Shown: positions 10,311 through 21,239 of the stretch, piece by piece
Numbering within the stretch: position 1 is the first letter of the stretch
Layout: the number at the start of each line of letters is the position of its first letter
Origin: Symsagittifera roscoffensis
Taxonomy: Eukaryota; Xenacoelomorpha; Acoela; Convolutidae
NCBI RefSeq assembly: GCF_963678635.1
Contig: NW_026970625.1
Coordinates: 1-64,000 of the forward strand
Direction: 5' to 3'
Length of the DNA stretch: 64,000 bases
Made by a program: the position numbers and the translations under genes
The notes under the pieces: model-generated
The model's input: the letters and a program-made list of their open reading frames with translations, nothing else
Told to the model about the DNA's origin: nothing
Database searches by the model: none

Positions 10311-11580
10311 CTGTAACCATCTATCCTTGTTTGAATTTGAAACTATTTCCTTAAGATGCTCTTTATTGATAAACTTGTTTTGATTTTAGGCCATAAATAA
10401 AGCATTGAATGCGCTCTAAGAAGAAAAAGTCGATTTTAAAATCTCTAATTTGGTTTCCATCATATTAATTTTTTGATCGCTTACTTTTTCCGTTTCTTGT
10501 TTGTCATTTTTTTAATTTGAAAGAAAGGCACTTGATACCTTCAAATTTTTGAACTAAAACATGTTTGGTTTCATGTTGTTTTTTGGGGGTTATGACCCTA
10601 TGTTTTGTTGATCTCGCTTCCCTTTCTATTAAAAGTTATTTTTTGAAAAAAGACACGGTAATCGTAGTTTTGAAGATATAGATTTCAAAAAAAAATCAGT
10701 TTCGATTTTAGTTGCGATTAACGTTGTACAATGTTTTTCTCATATGCTGGTTTTGCTTTCATTTTCTCATTTCTTTGATATTGTTAGCTTTAAAAATTGG
10801 TACCCTTAGCTTAGGAGGAAATTCAATTTAAAGGTTTTCAAAAAAGGAATCATAAAAAACAACCGTTCATTTTGAGTTTCTGAAATTTCAAGTTCTTCGT
10901 ATTGTTATCTGTATGTGTTTTGCCCTGCTAGTGTACGAGATCTGAAGCGACAGATAGTGATGGTGTTAAAATCTGAGTCTGGAGGTCTTTGTTTGTTTAT
11001 TCCAGTTTTGATTATTTGATTCTCATGCTTCTCTCGTTTACTGAGACTAATTTTTCGGCTTCAAGAAACAACAATCGGAGGTTTCATTTCAGTGCACATT
11101 TTGGTATGAACAGTTTTACGATTAATATTTTCAACAATTTAAACAAGAACTAAATTATGCCTGTTTTGTAAATTGTTTTAGGTTTTGTTTCTCATATTTG
11201 AGAGTGTGTTTAGAAGGGAGTGCTGTCTGTATTTAGACACCCGCGTTTTCATACTCGTCAGTATTTAGGCAAACACTGTATGAACCAATCAGAATCGAGA
11301 TAAGACATAAATAATCCAAAGTAAATCATAATTGTTTATTATATTCGTCCTTGTCTCGATCCTGATTGGTTAAAATAGTAGTTGTCTAAATACTGACATG
11401 TCGGAATACGCGGTTGTCTAAATACTGCTACGTAACTGCTTAGAAGTGGACTAGGCGAAACACTTCTATTCTCATGATAAGTATGTGGAAGATATGATCA
11501 TGCTCTCCCTCACTTCACGTACAAGCAACAAAGGCAAGGAGAGTGAGAAAGAGAAGGGGAGGGGGAGCGGTCGGAACAAC
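10311..11580. repeat. 1.27-kb tandem repeat, unit 2
   Basis: Full unit, by eye well above 90% identical to unit 1, with the same internal order and the same MITE at the same place. It was duplicated after the MITE had inserted. Confidence 0.9.
11229..11425. mobile_element. 197-bp palindromic MITE-like hairpin, copy 3
   Basis: Same element in unit 2, with one change in the left terminus (GACACCCGCG). The inner arms AACCAATCAGAATCGAGA and TCTCGATCCTGATTGGTT are intact. Confidence 0.75.
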
Positions 11581-12515
11581 CTCTCTAACCAGCTATCATA
11601 GTTTTCCTTAAGATGCTCTTTATTGATACACTTGTTTTGATTTTAGGCCTTAAGTATAGCTTCGAATGCCCTCTAAGAAGAAAAAATTGATTTTAAAATC
11701 TCTAATTTGGTTACCATTATATTAGTTTTTTGATCGCTTACTTTTTTCGTTTCTTGTTTGTCATTTTTTTAAATTTGAAAGAAAGGCACTTGATATCTTC
11801 ATGTTTTTGAAATAAAACATGTTTGGTGTCTTGTTTTTTTGTGTTATGATCCTATGTTTTGTTGATCTCGCTTCCCTTTCTATTAAAAGTTGTTTTTTGA
11901 AAAAAGACACGGTAATCGTAGTTTTGAAGAAAATGATTTCAAAAAAAAATCAGTTTCGATTTTAGTTGCGATTAACAAATTACAAGGTTTTTCTCATATG
12001 CTGTTTTGCCTTCATTTTCTCATCTTCTTTGATATTGTTAGCTTTAAAAATTGGTACTCTTAGCTTAGGAGGAAAATCAATTTAAAAGATTTTCAAAAAA
12101 AATCACAAAAAAACAGTTTATTTTGAGTTTCTGGCATTTCAAGTTCTTCGTATTGTTATCAGTGTGGGTATTGCCCTGCGCGTGTACGAGATTTGAAGCG
12201 GCAGATAATGATGGTATTAAAATCCGAATCTGGAGGTCTTTGTTTGTTTATTCCAGTTTTGATTATTTCATTATCATGCTTTTCTTGTTTACTAAGATAA
12301 ATTTTTCGGCTTCAAGAAACGGAGGTTTCATTTCAGAGCACATTTTGGCATGAACAATTTTACGATTAATATTTTCATGTGAGTATCATCACATTGAAAC
12401 ACGACCTAAGTTAAGCCTGTATTGTGAAATGTTTTTGGTTTTGTTTCTCCTAAATGAGAGTGTTCTTAGAAGGGAGTGCGGTCTGTAGTTAGACAACCAC
12501 GTTTTCATGCTCGAG
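11581..12515. repeat. 1.27-kb tandem repeat, unit 3 (truncated)
   Basis: It follows unit 2 directly (landmark gatgctctt at 11612) and holds the same segments, but the similarity stops inside the left arm of the hairpin MITE at about 12513. The 76-codon frame at 12123-12353 lies in this unit, does not start with ATG and is not kept in units 1 and 2, so it is not annotated as a gene. Confidence 0.85.
12482..12515. mobile_element. Left arm only of the hairpin MITE
   Basis: The sequence gtagttagacaaccacgt followed by tttcatgctcg matches the left end of the 197-bp hairpin; the rest is missing. It marks the right edge of the 1.27-kb array. Confidence 0.6.
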
Positions 12516-13610
12516 CTAGGGGCCTGCGTTGTCTTAGGCGGAAGGTACCGACCTTCCGTCTGGTACTATTTAGTTTTTTAACTTAGTTAAAACCGAAAAT
12601 TCCGGGGGCCGGAGGGTTAGTTGGGATGTCATGAACCCTCTTATCCCAAGGCTCTGGGACTAAAAAAAACTAAAGGGAAAACGTAAAACCAAAAAAAAAT
12701 GCAGAACCAAGAAAAAGCCAAAAGCAAATTTACTTAAAAAAGAAAAGTACAAAAAACAGTAAAAAATCCAAAAAAGACCAAAAACAGTAAAAAAAACATA
12801 AAATGACAGTTTATATTTTATTTTCGGACGAGATGTGATCTGACCTTCCTATTTGTTGTGTTTCAGATTGATTTATTCCCTTGCTGATCAAAAGATTGGT
12901 CGTTTTAGTGGTTGGTTAGGTACCCTCCCTTGAATGTTGTTTGAGTAATTGAGCACGTTAATGATAATTGTGCCGGTGACCGGAGGGTAGAGGGGCAAGA
13001 TGACAGGAGTGTTCCAGACGCAACAGGAGGCAACAAGGACAACATCCACACTGACTGTTTGGTACCGTTCATACCATTTTAGTTTCCTTCGGATACTATT
13101 TCATTGAAACTTTAAGTAGTGGGGGACACAATTGGCGCGGTCCGATTGTAGCCTCCATCGATTGCAAATTTACAAGTTAAGGGTCTTAATTCAGGTATTT
13201 TAGAGTAAAGGAGGGTATGGTACATTGATTAACGACTACCAACAGGTTATTATCCTGTTTATTATTATTACTTATCTCCCATTCAGACCCGAAAAACACA
13301 CTAGTTTTGACAAAATATATCGGTTTTCGACCAAACTGTTAACTCCAAAAACTTTGGATATCAAAGTTTTTTACGTAGTTCGAGCTCCCCAAGTAAAACA
13401 ATCGCGCAGAAAAAGACTAAGTAAAGGTTGGCAAAACTATGATTTTTTCGACTAAAACTTTTTGTAAATTTTTCGGATTTCGTCAATTTGTTTTGAGGAT
13501 AAAGTTTTTGAGTTTTTAGAGTTAAAGCGATAAAAACTTTTCTGTTAGGAGCCTGCTAACATAACGGGCTCAGTTTTTGAGCAACCTCTTTGAGCAACTG
13601 TTTTTGAGCA
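12516..13610. other. Non-coding, no recognised gene
   Basis: Mixed sequence with A-rich runs (12660-12800) and two G-rich motifs, ggccggagggttag near 12608 and gaccggagggtagagg near 12977. These are reverse-complement relatives of the aaccctccg motif common in the next 1.5 kb. The frame at 13225-13455 has no family features and no ATG start. No gene is supported. Confidence 0.45.
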
Positions 13611-13680
13611 ACCCTCCGAATAGCTCAGTGGATAGAGCTTAGCACTTAAGGATCGGAAAAAGAAGGAATCGGAGGGTCCA
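13611..13680 (+). pseudogene. tRNA-like relic or SINE head with strong A box
   Basis: It contains TAGCTCAGTGGATAGAGC at 13621-13638, a textbook tRNA D-arm and Pol III A box. The flanks ccctccga (13612-13619) and tcggaggg (13669-13676) are perfect inverted repeats and would make an acceptor-like stem. An anticodon-like hairpin, cttagcacttaag, lies between. The B box is poor (gggtccaaaatt), so a working tRNA gene is unlikely. The same aaccctccg words recur through 14.0-14.6 kb. Confidence 0.4.
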
Positions 13681-14165
13681 AAATTGAAATTTTTTGGCCA
13701 AATTTTTGTTTCTAAACCAATTTTAGTCGTGTTTTTTGCATTTTTTCTCAGTGCTGTACAGGTATACTGCGCTCATTTTGAAATTTTCTAATCACTTTCA
13801 GCAAGAATTGCGGAAAAAGTCTCTGAGAAACTATATAGGTAGTGAAAAATGGCCAATTAACAAACGCGTTTTTTGTTTCTATCTCAAAGACTAACAAACC
13901 AATCTGAATAATTTGGGCTCGTAATAAAAGGTTTTTGGTCTCATTTTTGAACCGTGACTATTTTAAGTTGATAATTTCCGGAAAGAAATGTTTTCTAGAA
14001 TTTGTTAGTTAGCTTGTCCAAATTTTAGGGAACCCTCCGTGCAGCAGAATAAAAAAAAACAACGTTTCCATAATACTGGGTAGGCTGACCGGGCCAACTC
14101 ACCTTGTTCTAAGTAAGTTATACCGCAATTGGAGGCGTTACCGCGGTGAGAATTTTTTAATTTTT
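13681..14165. other. Non-coding, no recognised feature
   Basis: AT-rich DNA with isolated aaccctccg words (near 14030). No gene, RNA or long repeat seen. Confidence 0.45.
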
Positions 14166-14570
14166 TTATTTTAGGGGAAACCTCCGAAGCAGCCCTCTGG
14201 AGTCAGTTCGGCCCCTTAACAAACCTCCTTGACAAAAAGTTTTTCACACAATCCTCCGGGATAGTTCAAATAACACTCCAGAGTAAATTTAGCCTGTTTT
14301 GACTCATTTTGACACAGGTTGGAGACTCCTTTGAAGCGAGACTTTGGAGGAATTTGAGGGAACCCTCCAAAGCAGCACGCCGAAGCGTATTAAGCCTCTT
14401 ACTAACCCTCCTTAGTGAACTTAGGGGGACCCATCGAAGCTACTTTGGTGTGTAAGGTGCTCTCCGAGGTAACTCTCGGAGTCAGTTATGCCCTTTAACA
14501 ACCCTCCTTAGTAAAAATTTTGAGCGACCCTCCGGGATAATTTAAACATCTTAGATATCAATTTAAGGTC
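14166..14570. repeat. Imperfect direct repeat rich in CCTCCG words, period ~285 bp
   Basis: The segment near 14190-14290 (gagtcagttcggcccctta, then caaacctccttga, then cctccgggatagtt) recurs in diverged form near 14475-14560 (gagtcagttatgcccttta, then caaccctcctta, then cctccgggataatt). Between and around them are further copies of gggaaccctcc followed by aagcag. The function is unknown; it may be a decayed tandem duplication or leader DNA of the element that follows. Confidence 0.55.
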
Positions 14571-15338
14571 AAAAGAGAAGGTCGACTACTCACGAGGTGT
14601 GCAAATTAGGATTATAACAGCCCAGTTGACCCGGAGACTTGCGATCAACTTTGTTTTCTATATCGGGTTCATCAGAAGTATCCGAATAAATGTTTTTTTT
14701 TTGTGTGGTGGCCTGAGCTACTTAGTAGGACAGCTCGAGCAATCCGGGAACACATAAAAGAAAACGTCGGTGAGTGTATTAAGCAAGACAAACTGACTTC
14801 AGAAAAGAAGGTTGTTTCCTACTCTCGTGCAATTGGAACTGTCCGAGTGTGGGAAAGCTTTTGCATAGACTCTAGATGTTTTTGATCACAGGTTGCCTCG
14901 AGCAATTTAATGGGACAGCTCTTAAAAGGATATTTTTGATATTGAATAAGCAAGTTTAGGCAGTTTTTCTTTAAAAAAAAATCTTTTTTGGCAGTTTTTC
15001 TTGTGCATTGTCGTCAAAGTATTCAAAATTTATACAAAGCAAGCAGCGGAGATTTGTTAGGAGAAACAATCAAGAACCCCAGACTGAGTACGGGAAGCAC
15101 GCGGTGGTTTAAGTCGCGGCTTAGCCAATCATCGATCACCAGCATATCCGACGTTTTTGCTTGTGAAGCAGCGAGTGAAAGTCATGGTGATCTTTCAGTG
15201 AGCGGAATGAATTTAGGAAGTGAGAAAAATCTATATGACGATGGAGGTTACATTGTGAAGCTGGGGTTACGAACGTGAAATCGTCTGATCTCTTCGAGGA
15301 GGGGAAGCAAACCCTAATCCGACCAGACCAACACCATC
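14571..15338 (+). other. Presumed 5' untranslated leader of element G1
   Basis: There is a T-run at 14693-14702. The short frames at 14703-14885 and 14988-15278 have no recognised features. Given its place immediately before the gag-like region, it is probably the leader of G1. I could not find a primer-binding site or an LTR, and no part of it recurs after 26187. Confidence 0.35.
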
Positions 15339-17260
15339 ATGATAACTGGGAGGAGCCCGGCACCGACTTTTAATGGGAATGATACGAAGAATTCCACAGG
15401 ATCTCGAAGCGCTCCGAGTCCATGGCAGGAGAAGAACTATTTTTCAAAAACATCCAAATCAGAAACCAAGAGCAAAAAAAAAAAAAAAAAACAATCCTCT
15501 CTAGTCAAGCAGGGCGCGAATGCGATGATGTCGAGCATAAGTCCAGGCAAGAGCAACCAAGTTCAAAAGCAACAAAGAGTTTCAAGACATTGTACGATGA
15601 ACGTCGCTCCGAACTGCTGGATTGTCTTCTGGCTACGACCATCCGAGACTGATGCACTCGGACACTGACTTCCAACCAGCCCGAGACAGGAGAAGAGTAC
15701 GCCAATTCGCCATCAAGACCACTGTTAGATGGGATAACGATGGGAGCATCCTCGACATTCAATAGGCTCATGATGTCGATGGGCACACATAGGGGTACAC
15801 ACAGGACATGACGAAAAGGATCGACCGAGTAGAAGAAGGAGCTCAACAGGGTCATGAAAATGTAAGGGACGAGCTAGAAGGGACGCCAAAATACAAGCCG
15901 TAAGCGACGAAGCCCAGTTGATTCGGAACACCGTTCAGTGCCTTGCGGAGATCTTGGCTCGAGCAACCAAGAAGTCAGAAGAAAGATACAGTAGGATGAC
16001 AAGAGACATCGAGCGGTTATTGAACGAACACGACACCACCTATGCTCAAACGATGACTAGGTTGGAGAAGGTTAGATGCCAAAGCTGACCTAATGATGCG
16101 GAAGCTTGATTAAATCTTGAGCCGCAGCAACCGAGAGAATCTTTCCAGTTCCGGAGCCCACAGTCATGCGGAGGCCCAACCGAGACCAAGAACGAGTTTC
16201 GAGTCTAACCATAGGGAGAGACCTAGATCAGCCCCGTCGAGGGCAGATTGGTCAAATCCAATCACGCCAGAAGCAGATGGCACATCGGGGGCACGTTTAC
16301 CCACAGTGCCGCAGGTCAGATTAGTGCCGGATTCGACCACCGTCTCGCATGACACCACGATGTACGCCTCAATGTTTGAACCAATGTACAGATCTCTTGA
16401 AACGTTCAATACTAAACTCTCGAAGTCTACCGAGAGAGGTGAGAGGTCACAAAGGACAATCAGGAAACCGAAATTGTACAAAGATGAGTCAGATGAAAGC
16501 ATCGATGCCTGGATAGAGGTGATAGAGTTACACTTTGATGAAGACAATCTTTCCAACAAACAGGAATGTAGCGCACTGACAAGCAACTTGAAAGGCAAGG
16601 CCCTCAGCTGTGCAATGGCGAAAAGGACAAATGAACGAGACAGAGTTCGCAAGATCTTTGATATCTTGCTGAAGCGTTTCGGCTCGGGTGTACAGGGGCA
16701 TCAGGCCATGGTGAAGTTTGAAAGGAAGATGATGAGTCTTTTGACTAGTTTTTGGATGACCTCGAACTGCTTAGAAGGAGAATTATTACCGACGAGAGGA
16801 TCTCGGTAAGAAATTTTGCCATAGCTTCAAAATTCATGGATTGAGTAAAGAGTGAGGAACTGAGCACCATGCTCGCCACACACTTTGCCTTGTCAGCGGA
16901 CTTCGTACCCGGGCTTGATGACTTACGCATGAAGTCGCGTGAGTACTTTCTCATAAAACCGAGGGAGCAAAATCGCTATAGCAATTATGGCAACTACAGC
17001 GGAACGAACAGTCGTATGAACTCCAGTTGGTATAGACCTCATGATGACATGGATAAAAAGAGGTCATTTGCTAATTGTAGTTTACTGGGCCATCACTTCT
17101 CAGCCTGTTGCACCTATAAGCAAAGTATGAAAGTGTTTGGGTACTTTCTTGACGATGTTGAAGCAACCGACGATGATAATGTGAGAGGGCTTATGAGGAA
17201 GTATGGACCGAGAAGCTTCTTCTGCAATCTGGAAGGACATTTTAAGGAAAACTAGACTCA
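15339..17260 (+). pseudogene. G1 gag region
   Basis: The N-terminal part is Lys/Ser-rich and coiled-coil-like, followed by a proline/serine segment and then a capsid-like helical segment with the pattern typical of gypsy gag (DESIDAWIEVIELHF and LTSNLKGKALSCAMAK). Downstream are Cys/His words of zinc-knuckle type (CSLLGHHFSACC and FFCNLEGHF). The role in a living element would be particle assembly and RNA packaging. It is a fossil; family assignment rests on the capsid pattern and on its place before the protease and RT. Confidence 0.7.
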
Positions 17261-17880
17261 GTTCTGGGATGCAGTGGCAGACGCGAAACATCGCCGCCAT
17301 AAAGAGGCACTTTCTGGAGTCAAGGCTAGCCAAGCACGCCTAATGAACGAAGCTGAGTCGCTGAAGGAAGAGGTGACACAGGTACATTCACGACTACGAA
17401 AGTGAAGACCTTACCTGATGATGCAGTTGCTTCGAGCCTTGAGGTTGAGTCAGTCAGTGTTCTCAAAGTAGATTATGGCCTAGCGGCTCGGACCGCACTA
17501 CATGATAATCAGCAAGAGTTGGCCTCGAAAGAAGTTGAACAGTGGGTGAGGTCTGAATTGTAAAACACAGAGCTGCGCGAGACACTTGACATCCCAGAGA
17601 AGACAGCGGAAGAAGAGGACAACCAAGAACCCAAGAAACGGGGTCTGAAATTAAATTTCATCTCAGGGAAGACCTTCGTCATGTCAAGAAAGGGGACAAA
17701 ATTAATGTCAATCATGTCGGTCGCAGGTCATCGGGTGGTGAATTACTCGAGTGAATTGTTTGAAATCACGCGAATACACTTGGTTATCTATGCAGATTAT
17801 TTGAGAGAAAAACAGGTGGGCCGAGACTGATATGAGTAGATGGACCTTACATAGAGCTTAAGGTACGACGAATCGGACAC
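17260..17880 (+). pseudogene. G1 gag-pol linker region
   Basis: A charged, helical stretch without a named domain. It has clear counterparts in family M: the word ASKEVEQW here matches ATKEIEQR in M near 48.3 kb, and ELFEITR here matches KPFEITK in M near 40.5 kb. This shows that it is an inherited part of the lineage. Confidence 0.55.
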
Positions 17881-17886
17881 AACGCC

Positions 17887-18390
17887 ATGCTTGAGCAGGA
17901 TGCGGTCCACATAGGCTGTGGATCCGATCTAGCTGCGCACGTAATCGGTGTGCAAGGCAGACAACTCTCCGTGAAAGGGCCGCTTTACACCGGAGCAGTG
18001 GTCAGTGTCATGCCTGTAAGCACCTGGACTGACATGGAATTCGACAAGTCGGATCTGATACCGACTAATATCAGACTGTCAATGGCCATTCAAGGCGCAA
18101 TCTATCTGGTAGGAAGAACGTTCACCTTCTCGCTGCAGCTAGGAGGAAAGCATTTCTCGATGAGCTTTCTGGTTGTCGAGAATCTGGACGAATCCGACCA
18201 GTTCATCCTAGGACGAGTCTTTGTGCGCATGTTGGCCATCACAATCGACCTCAACGACTGGTTGATAAGAATCAAGGAACCAGTGAGGAAGTATGAAAAG
18301 AAATCTGCTAATAAAATCCTGATTAATCAAGCAAAAGTGCCAATTTTCCTGAATTGCAAAATTAGATTAAAACCAAAACAAGCTGAGTAG
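17887..18390 (+). pseudogene. G1 aspartic protease (retropepsin) region
   Basis: This has the shape of a retropepsin: an active-site-like turn with a hydrophobic run (TGAVVSVMP), a flap region, and the conserved C-terminal FILGRVFV followed by the strand LAITIDLND, as in ILG(x)DF-type gypsy proteases. It lies between gag and RT, as in Ty3/gypsy. It would process the polyprotein. Fossil copy. Confidence 0.7.
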
Positions 18391-18679
18391 CGAAGTTTAG
18401 AATGAGGAATTTGAATGAACTTAGCAACAACAGACAGGTGTGACTAGTGTCCAACCCAAAAAGTAAGAGCTCAGCTATTTTACGAAGAAGCTTATCACTC
18501 ACTCAGAATGGACTGTGTGTGAGTGCGTTGTTGAACACAGAGGCAACAACGGTGACGATACAACGAGGGAAGACGCTTGGCTATGCATTGCCTCTAAACA
18601 CAGAGTATCAGAGTGTGGAGAACTCCAAGAGGTTTTAATGAATTGAATGTACATTACATGCCAACCAAGAATGTATTTT

Positions 18680-19650
18680 GAGGAGAGTAAATGAATTGAA
18701 GTATTTTAAACAAAAAGTGTTTGCAATGAAATCAGTTACTGACGGTGGGCTGTCTAGTTGCTCGAATTTTACTGAAAATCCAATAGAAACAGAAGTAGCG
18801 GCAAATAAATCTGTCCTACCTGAGATAGGACACCTAAAAGGCAAAATACCGGATGAGGAACTGGACTCTCTCAGAGCAGTGTTGAATCGGAACGCAGACG
18901 CGTTATCGTAGCACAAGGCTGACATAGGCGGCAGCATTTTTGTAGAATATGAGATTAAGATAGAAGAGGAGTCGGTACCTCACAGGGAGGCAGCTAGGAG
19001 AATGACTCCACACAAATCAGAAGCATGCAGGAAAGAAACTGAGATTTTCTTGGAATACGACATGATTGAGCCGTCGAAGTCCCCGTGGGCTTTTGGCGTA
19101 GTGATGTTTAAAAATAAAGGATGGAAATTAAGGTTATCTTGTGATTTCCGTTACTTGAACGCGGTAACGATAAAGGATGCACACCCGATTCCCCTCATCA
19201 AATGAGAGACTCACCAAATTAGGAGACGCAAAGTTCTTCACGACATTGGATTTGTGCTCTGCGTTCTTGCAAGTGCTCCTCAGAAAACAGGATTGAGAGA
19301 AAAAGGGCTTCGCGTGTGAACTGGGACTGTTCCAGTGGAAAATGATGCTTTTTGGTTTATGCAAGGTGACGGCTACATTTCAGCGACTAATGGCCCAGGC
19401 ACTCACGAATGTGACTAATAAATTTGCGAACCTCATTATGTGTTATGTTGATGATAGAGCGATCGCATCATCAACCCTACAAGACCACATAGAGAGACTG
19501 GACGAAGTCTTTGCTTGCATGAAACAAGCCGGCCTGAAATCTAAACCCTCCAAGTGCGAGTTCCTGAGAGACTCAATTAAGTATCTGGCTCGTCTTGTAG
19601 ATGAACATGGAGTCAGCCCAGCCAGACCTTGAAACTGTTGAGGCAGTACT
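18680..19650 (+). pseudogene. G1 reverse transcriptase region
   Basis: Motifs in order: a P-H-R-like entry (ESVPHREAARRM, then a Lys/Glu-rich helix), SPWAFGVVMFKNK, LRLSCDFRYLNAVT, the MLFGLCKVTATFQRLM block, and the catalytic-box word CYVDD at about 19441-19455, followed by the thumb-like KPSKCEFL. These are the RT blocks of Ty3/gypsy polymerases. The same region of family M gives FRYLNFVTAKEAQPFP near 47.4 kb. Fossil copy. Confidence 0.9.
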
Positions 19651-19679
19651 GACGTAGAAGGCACCAAAACCGACACACA

Positions 19680-20250
19680 ATTGATGTTGTTTCTTGGACT
19701 CGCTAATTACTACCGAGACTTTGTCAAAGGATATGCCGATAAGAAACACCCGATGCAGCAATTGATGCGAAATAAGGGTAAGAAATTCAGCTGGACTGAC
19801 GAGGCTCAGGTCTCTTTTGAGAACATCAAGCGCGAACTTAACGATCATGCCGACAGAGAAAGGGATGTTTGTGCTAGAAACAGACGCATCAGCAGTTGTG
19901 ATATCGTGCACTTCACCAGGAACAAGAGTGGAACGGGAGAATTGTTCTCCGACCAGTAGCCTATGGGAGTAAATTCCTAAACGACACTGAAATGAAATAC
20001 GGTGCACCAAAACTGGAAATGTTTGCGGTGATCACCTTTATTGAAAAATACAGAGCCTATGGGGAAGTGCTCCCTTTAAGTTGCGGGTAGACAATGGAGC
20101 ACTTGCCTGGCTCAAGACTTATTCAATAGACCAAAGATATACCGGTAGCTGAATCGTGCGTCTGGATGGCTATCACACGATTATAGAGCACCGAACACGT
20201 GGCAAGCACCAGAATGCCGTCAGCCTCAGCAAAAAGACAAGAGTTCTGAG
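19680..20250 (+). pseudogene. G1 connection and RNase H region
   Basis: It begins with FLGLANYYRDFVKGYA, the standard start of the gypsy connection, and continues through KKFSWTDEAQVSFENIK. It ends with YHTIIEHRTRGKHQNAVS, the RNase H C-terminal pattern (I-x-H-x-x-G-x-x-H-x-N-A). Family M shows the same ending, NMIIEHRTRDKHQNA, near 38.8 kb. Fossil copy. Confidence 0.85.
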
Positions 20251-20259
20251 AGACAACAA

Positions 20260-21230
20260 GAGAAGCAAGCTAACCCGGCAGAAATTAAGGTTGATTTTTC
20301 CTTTCTGGCTTGATAAGTCTGGGCATCACATACCAGGACACTCGAACTTTCCGTGGAAACGGCTGCTGAGAAAAAAATGTTGGCAAAGGGTGATCCGGTT
20401 TCATTAGTTTTGCTAGTTAGCTCAAATCTGGTGCAGCAAGAACTTACCAGGCTAGGCATCAGCAGCATAGCCCTGTTGAATAAGACAGTGAACGTAGCAC
20501 CATATGTCATGCACAAACTCCGTGACCTACTTGACAGAGAAGTGGAAAGGCATAATCATGAAAGGATGGAGACCATGCAGAGGTTGACAACCACTGGAAA
20601 AACGGAGAAGAGACCGGTAGCCATCCGGAGTCGGGACGCTGAACGGGATTGCCGGTCGATAGTAAACCAGACAGTGAACTCGATACCGAAAGATCTCCTG
20701 TGAAGTGGAATTTCGGGAGGCTCCGTAAGTGGAATTTCGAGAGGCAACCGGTACTGAAACCACTCAAGATGACAGTGTTAAATCAAAGTCCAGCGTGACA
20801 GGATGGGCTCAGTTCACTGATGCGAAATGGGAGTACAAGCCGTGCTCAGACTGTTCATCTGGGGATGAAACGTTTTCCGTGGAGTCATCCACCCTCGGGC
20901 CCGCTCAGGATTACTTGTCCGGGGAGTCAAGAAACCTCATGAACAAATCAGAAGGCGACGGGGCAGACTCCCTCAGCTCGAGTGTTGACTTGGAGCCTCA
21001 GTATTGTGAGAATAGGTCTGAGGCTACATCCAACTCCGACGTCTCGGAGATTGCGACTCATTCCTTGCTATTAGAATGGAAACAGTGCGGGTTGGATAGA
21101 GAAATACATCAAGTCCCAGACAGGGACATATATACCTCCGATGAGGAGGGCACTGTAGTCGATAATGCCGCAGATGAACTCGAGTTGATAGCAGTGTCGA
21201 AACTTCCGATTAGATTTCTTCCGCATGCTA
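20260..21230 (+). pseudogene. G1 long acidic linker between RNase H and integrase
   Basis: About 300 codons rich in Glu, Asp and Ser (for example SSGDETFSVESS and YTSDEEGTVVDN), with a helical first part (VMHKLRDLLDREVERHN). In ordinary gypsy elements RNase H runs almost directly into the integrase zinc finger. Family M has about the same spacing between the same landmarks, so the linker is an ancestral trait of this lineage. No domain is recognised. Confidence 0.55.
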
Positions 21231-21239
21231 AGGTCGTCC

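Noticed and set aside
12123-12353. 76-codon frame with a signal-peptide-like start
   Set aside because: It starts at TTG and is not conserved in the two sister repeat units that cover the same DNA.
14571-15338. 5' LTR of G1
   Set aside because: No stretch here recurs after 26187, no primer-binding site was recognised, and no TG...CA pair could be matched.
16164-16652. 162-codon minus-strand frame opposite G1 gag
   Set aside because: Shadow of the gag capsid-like frame, whose sense strand has the recognisable motifs.
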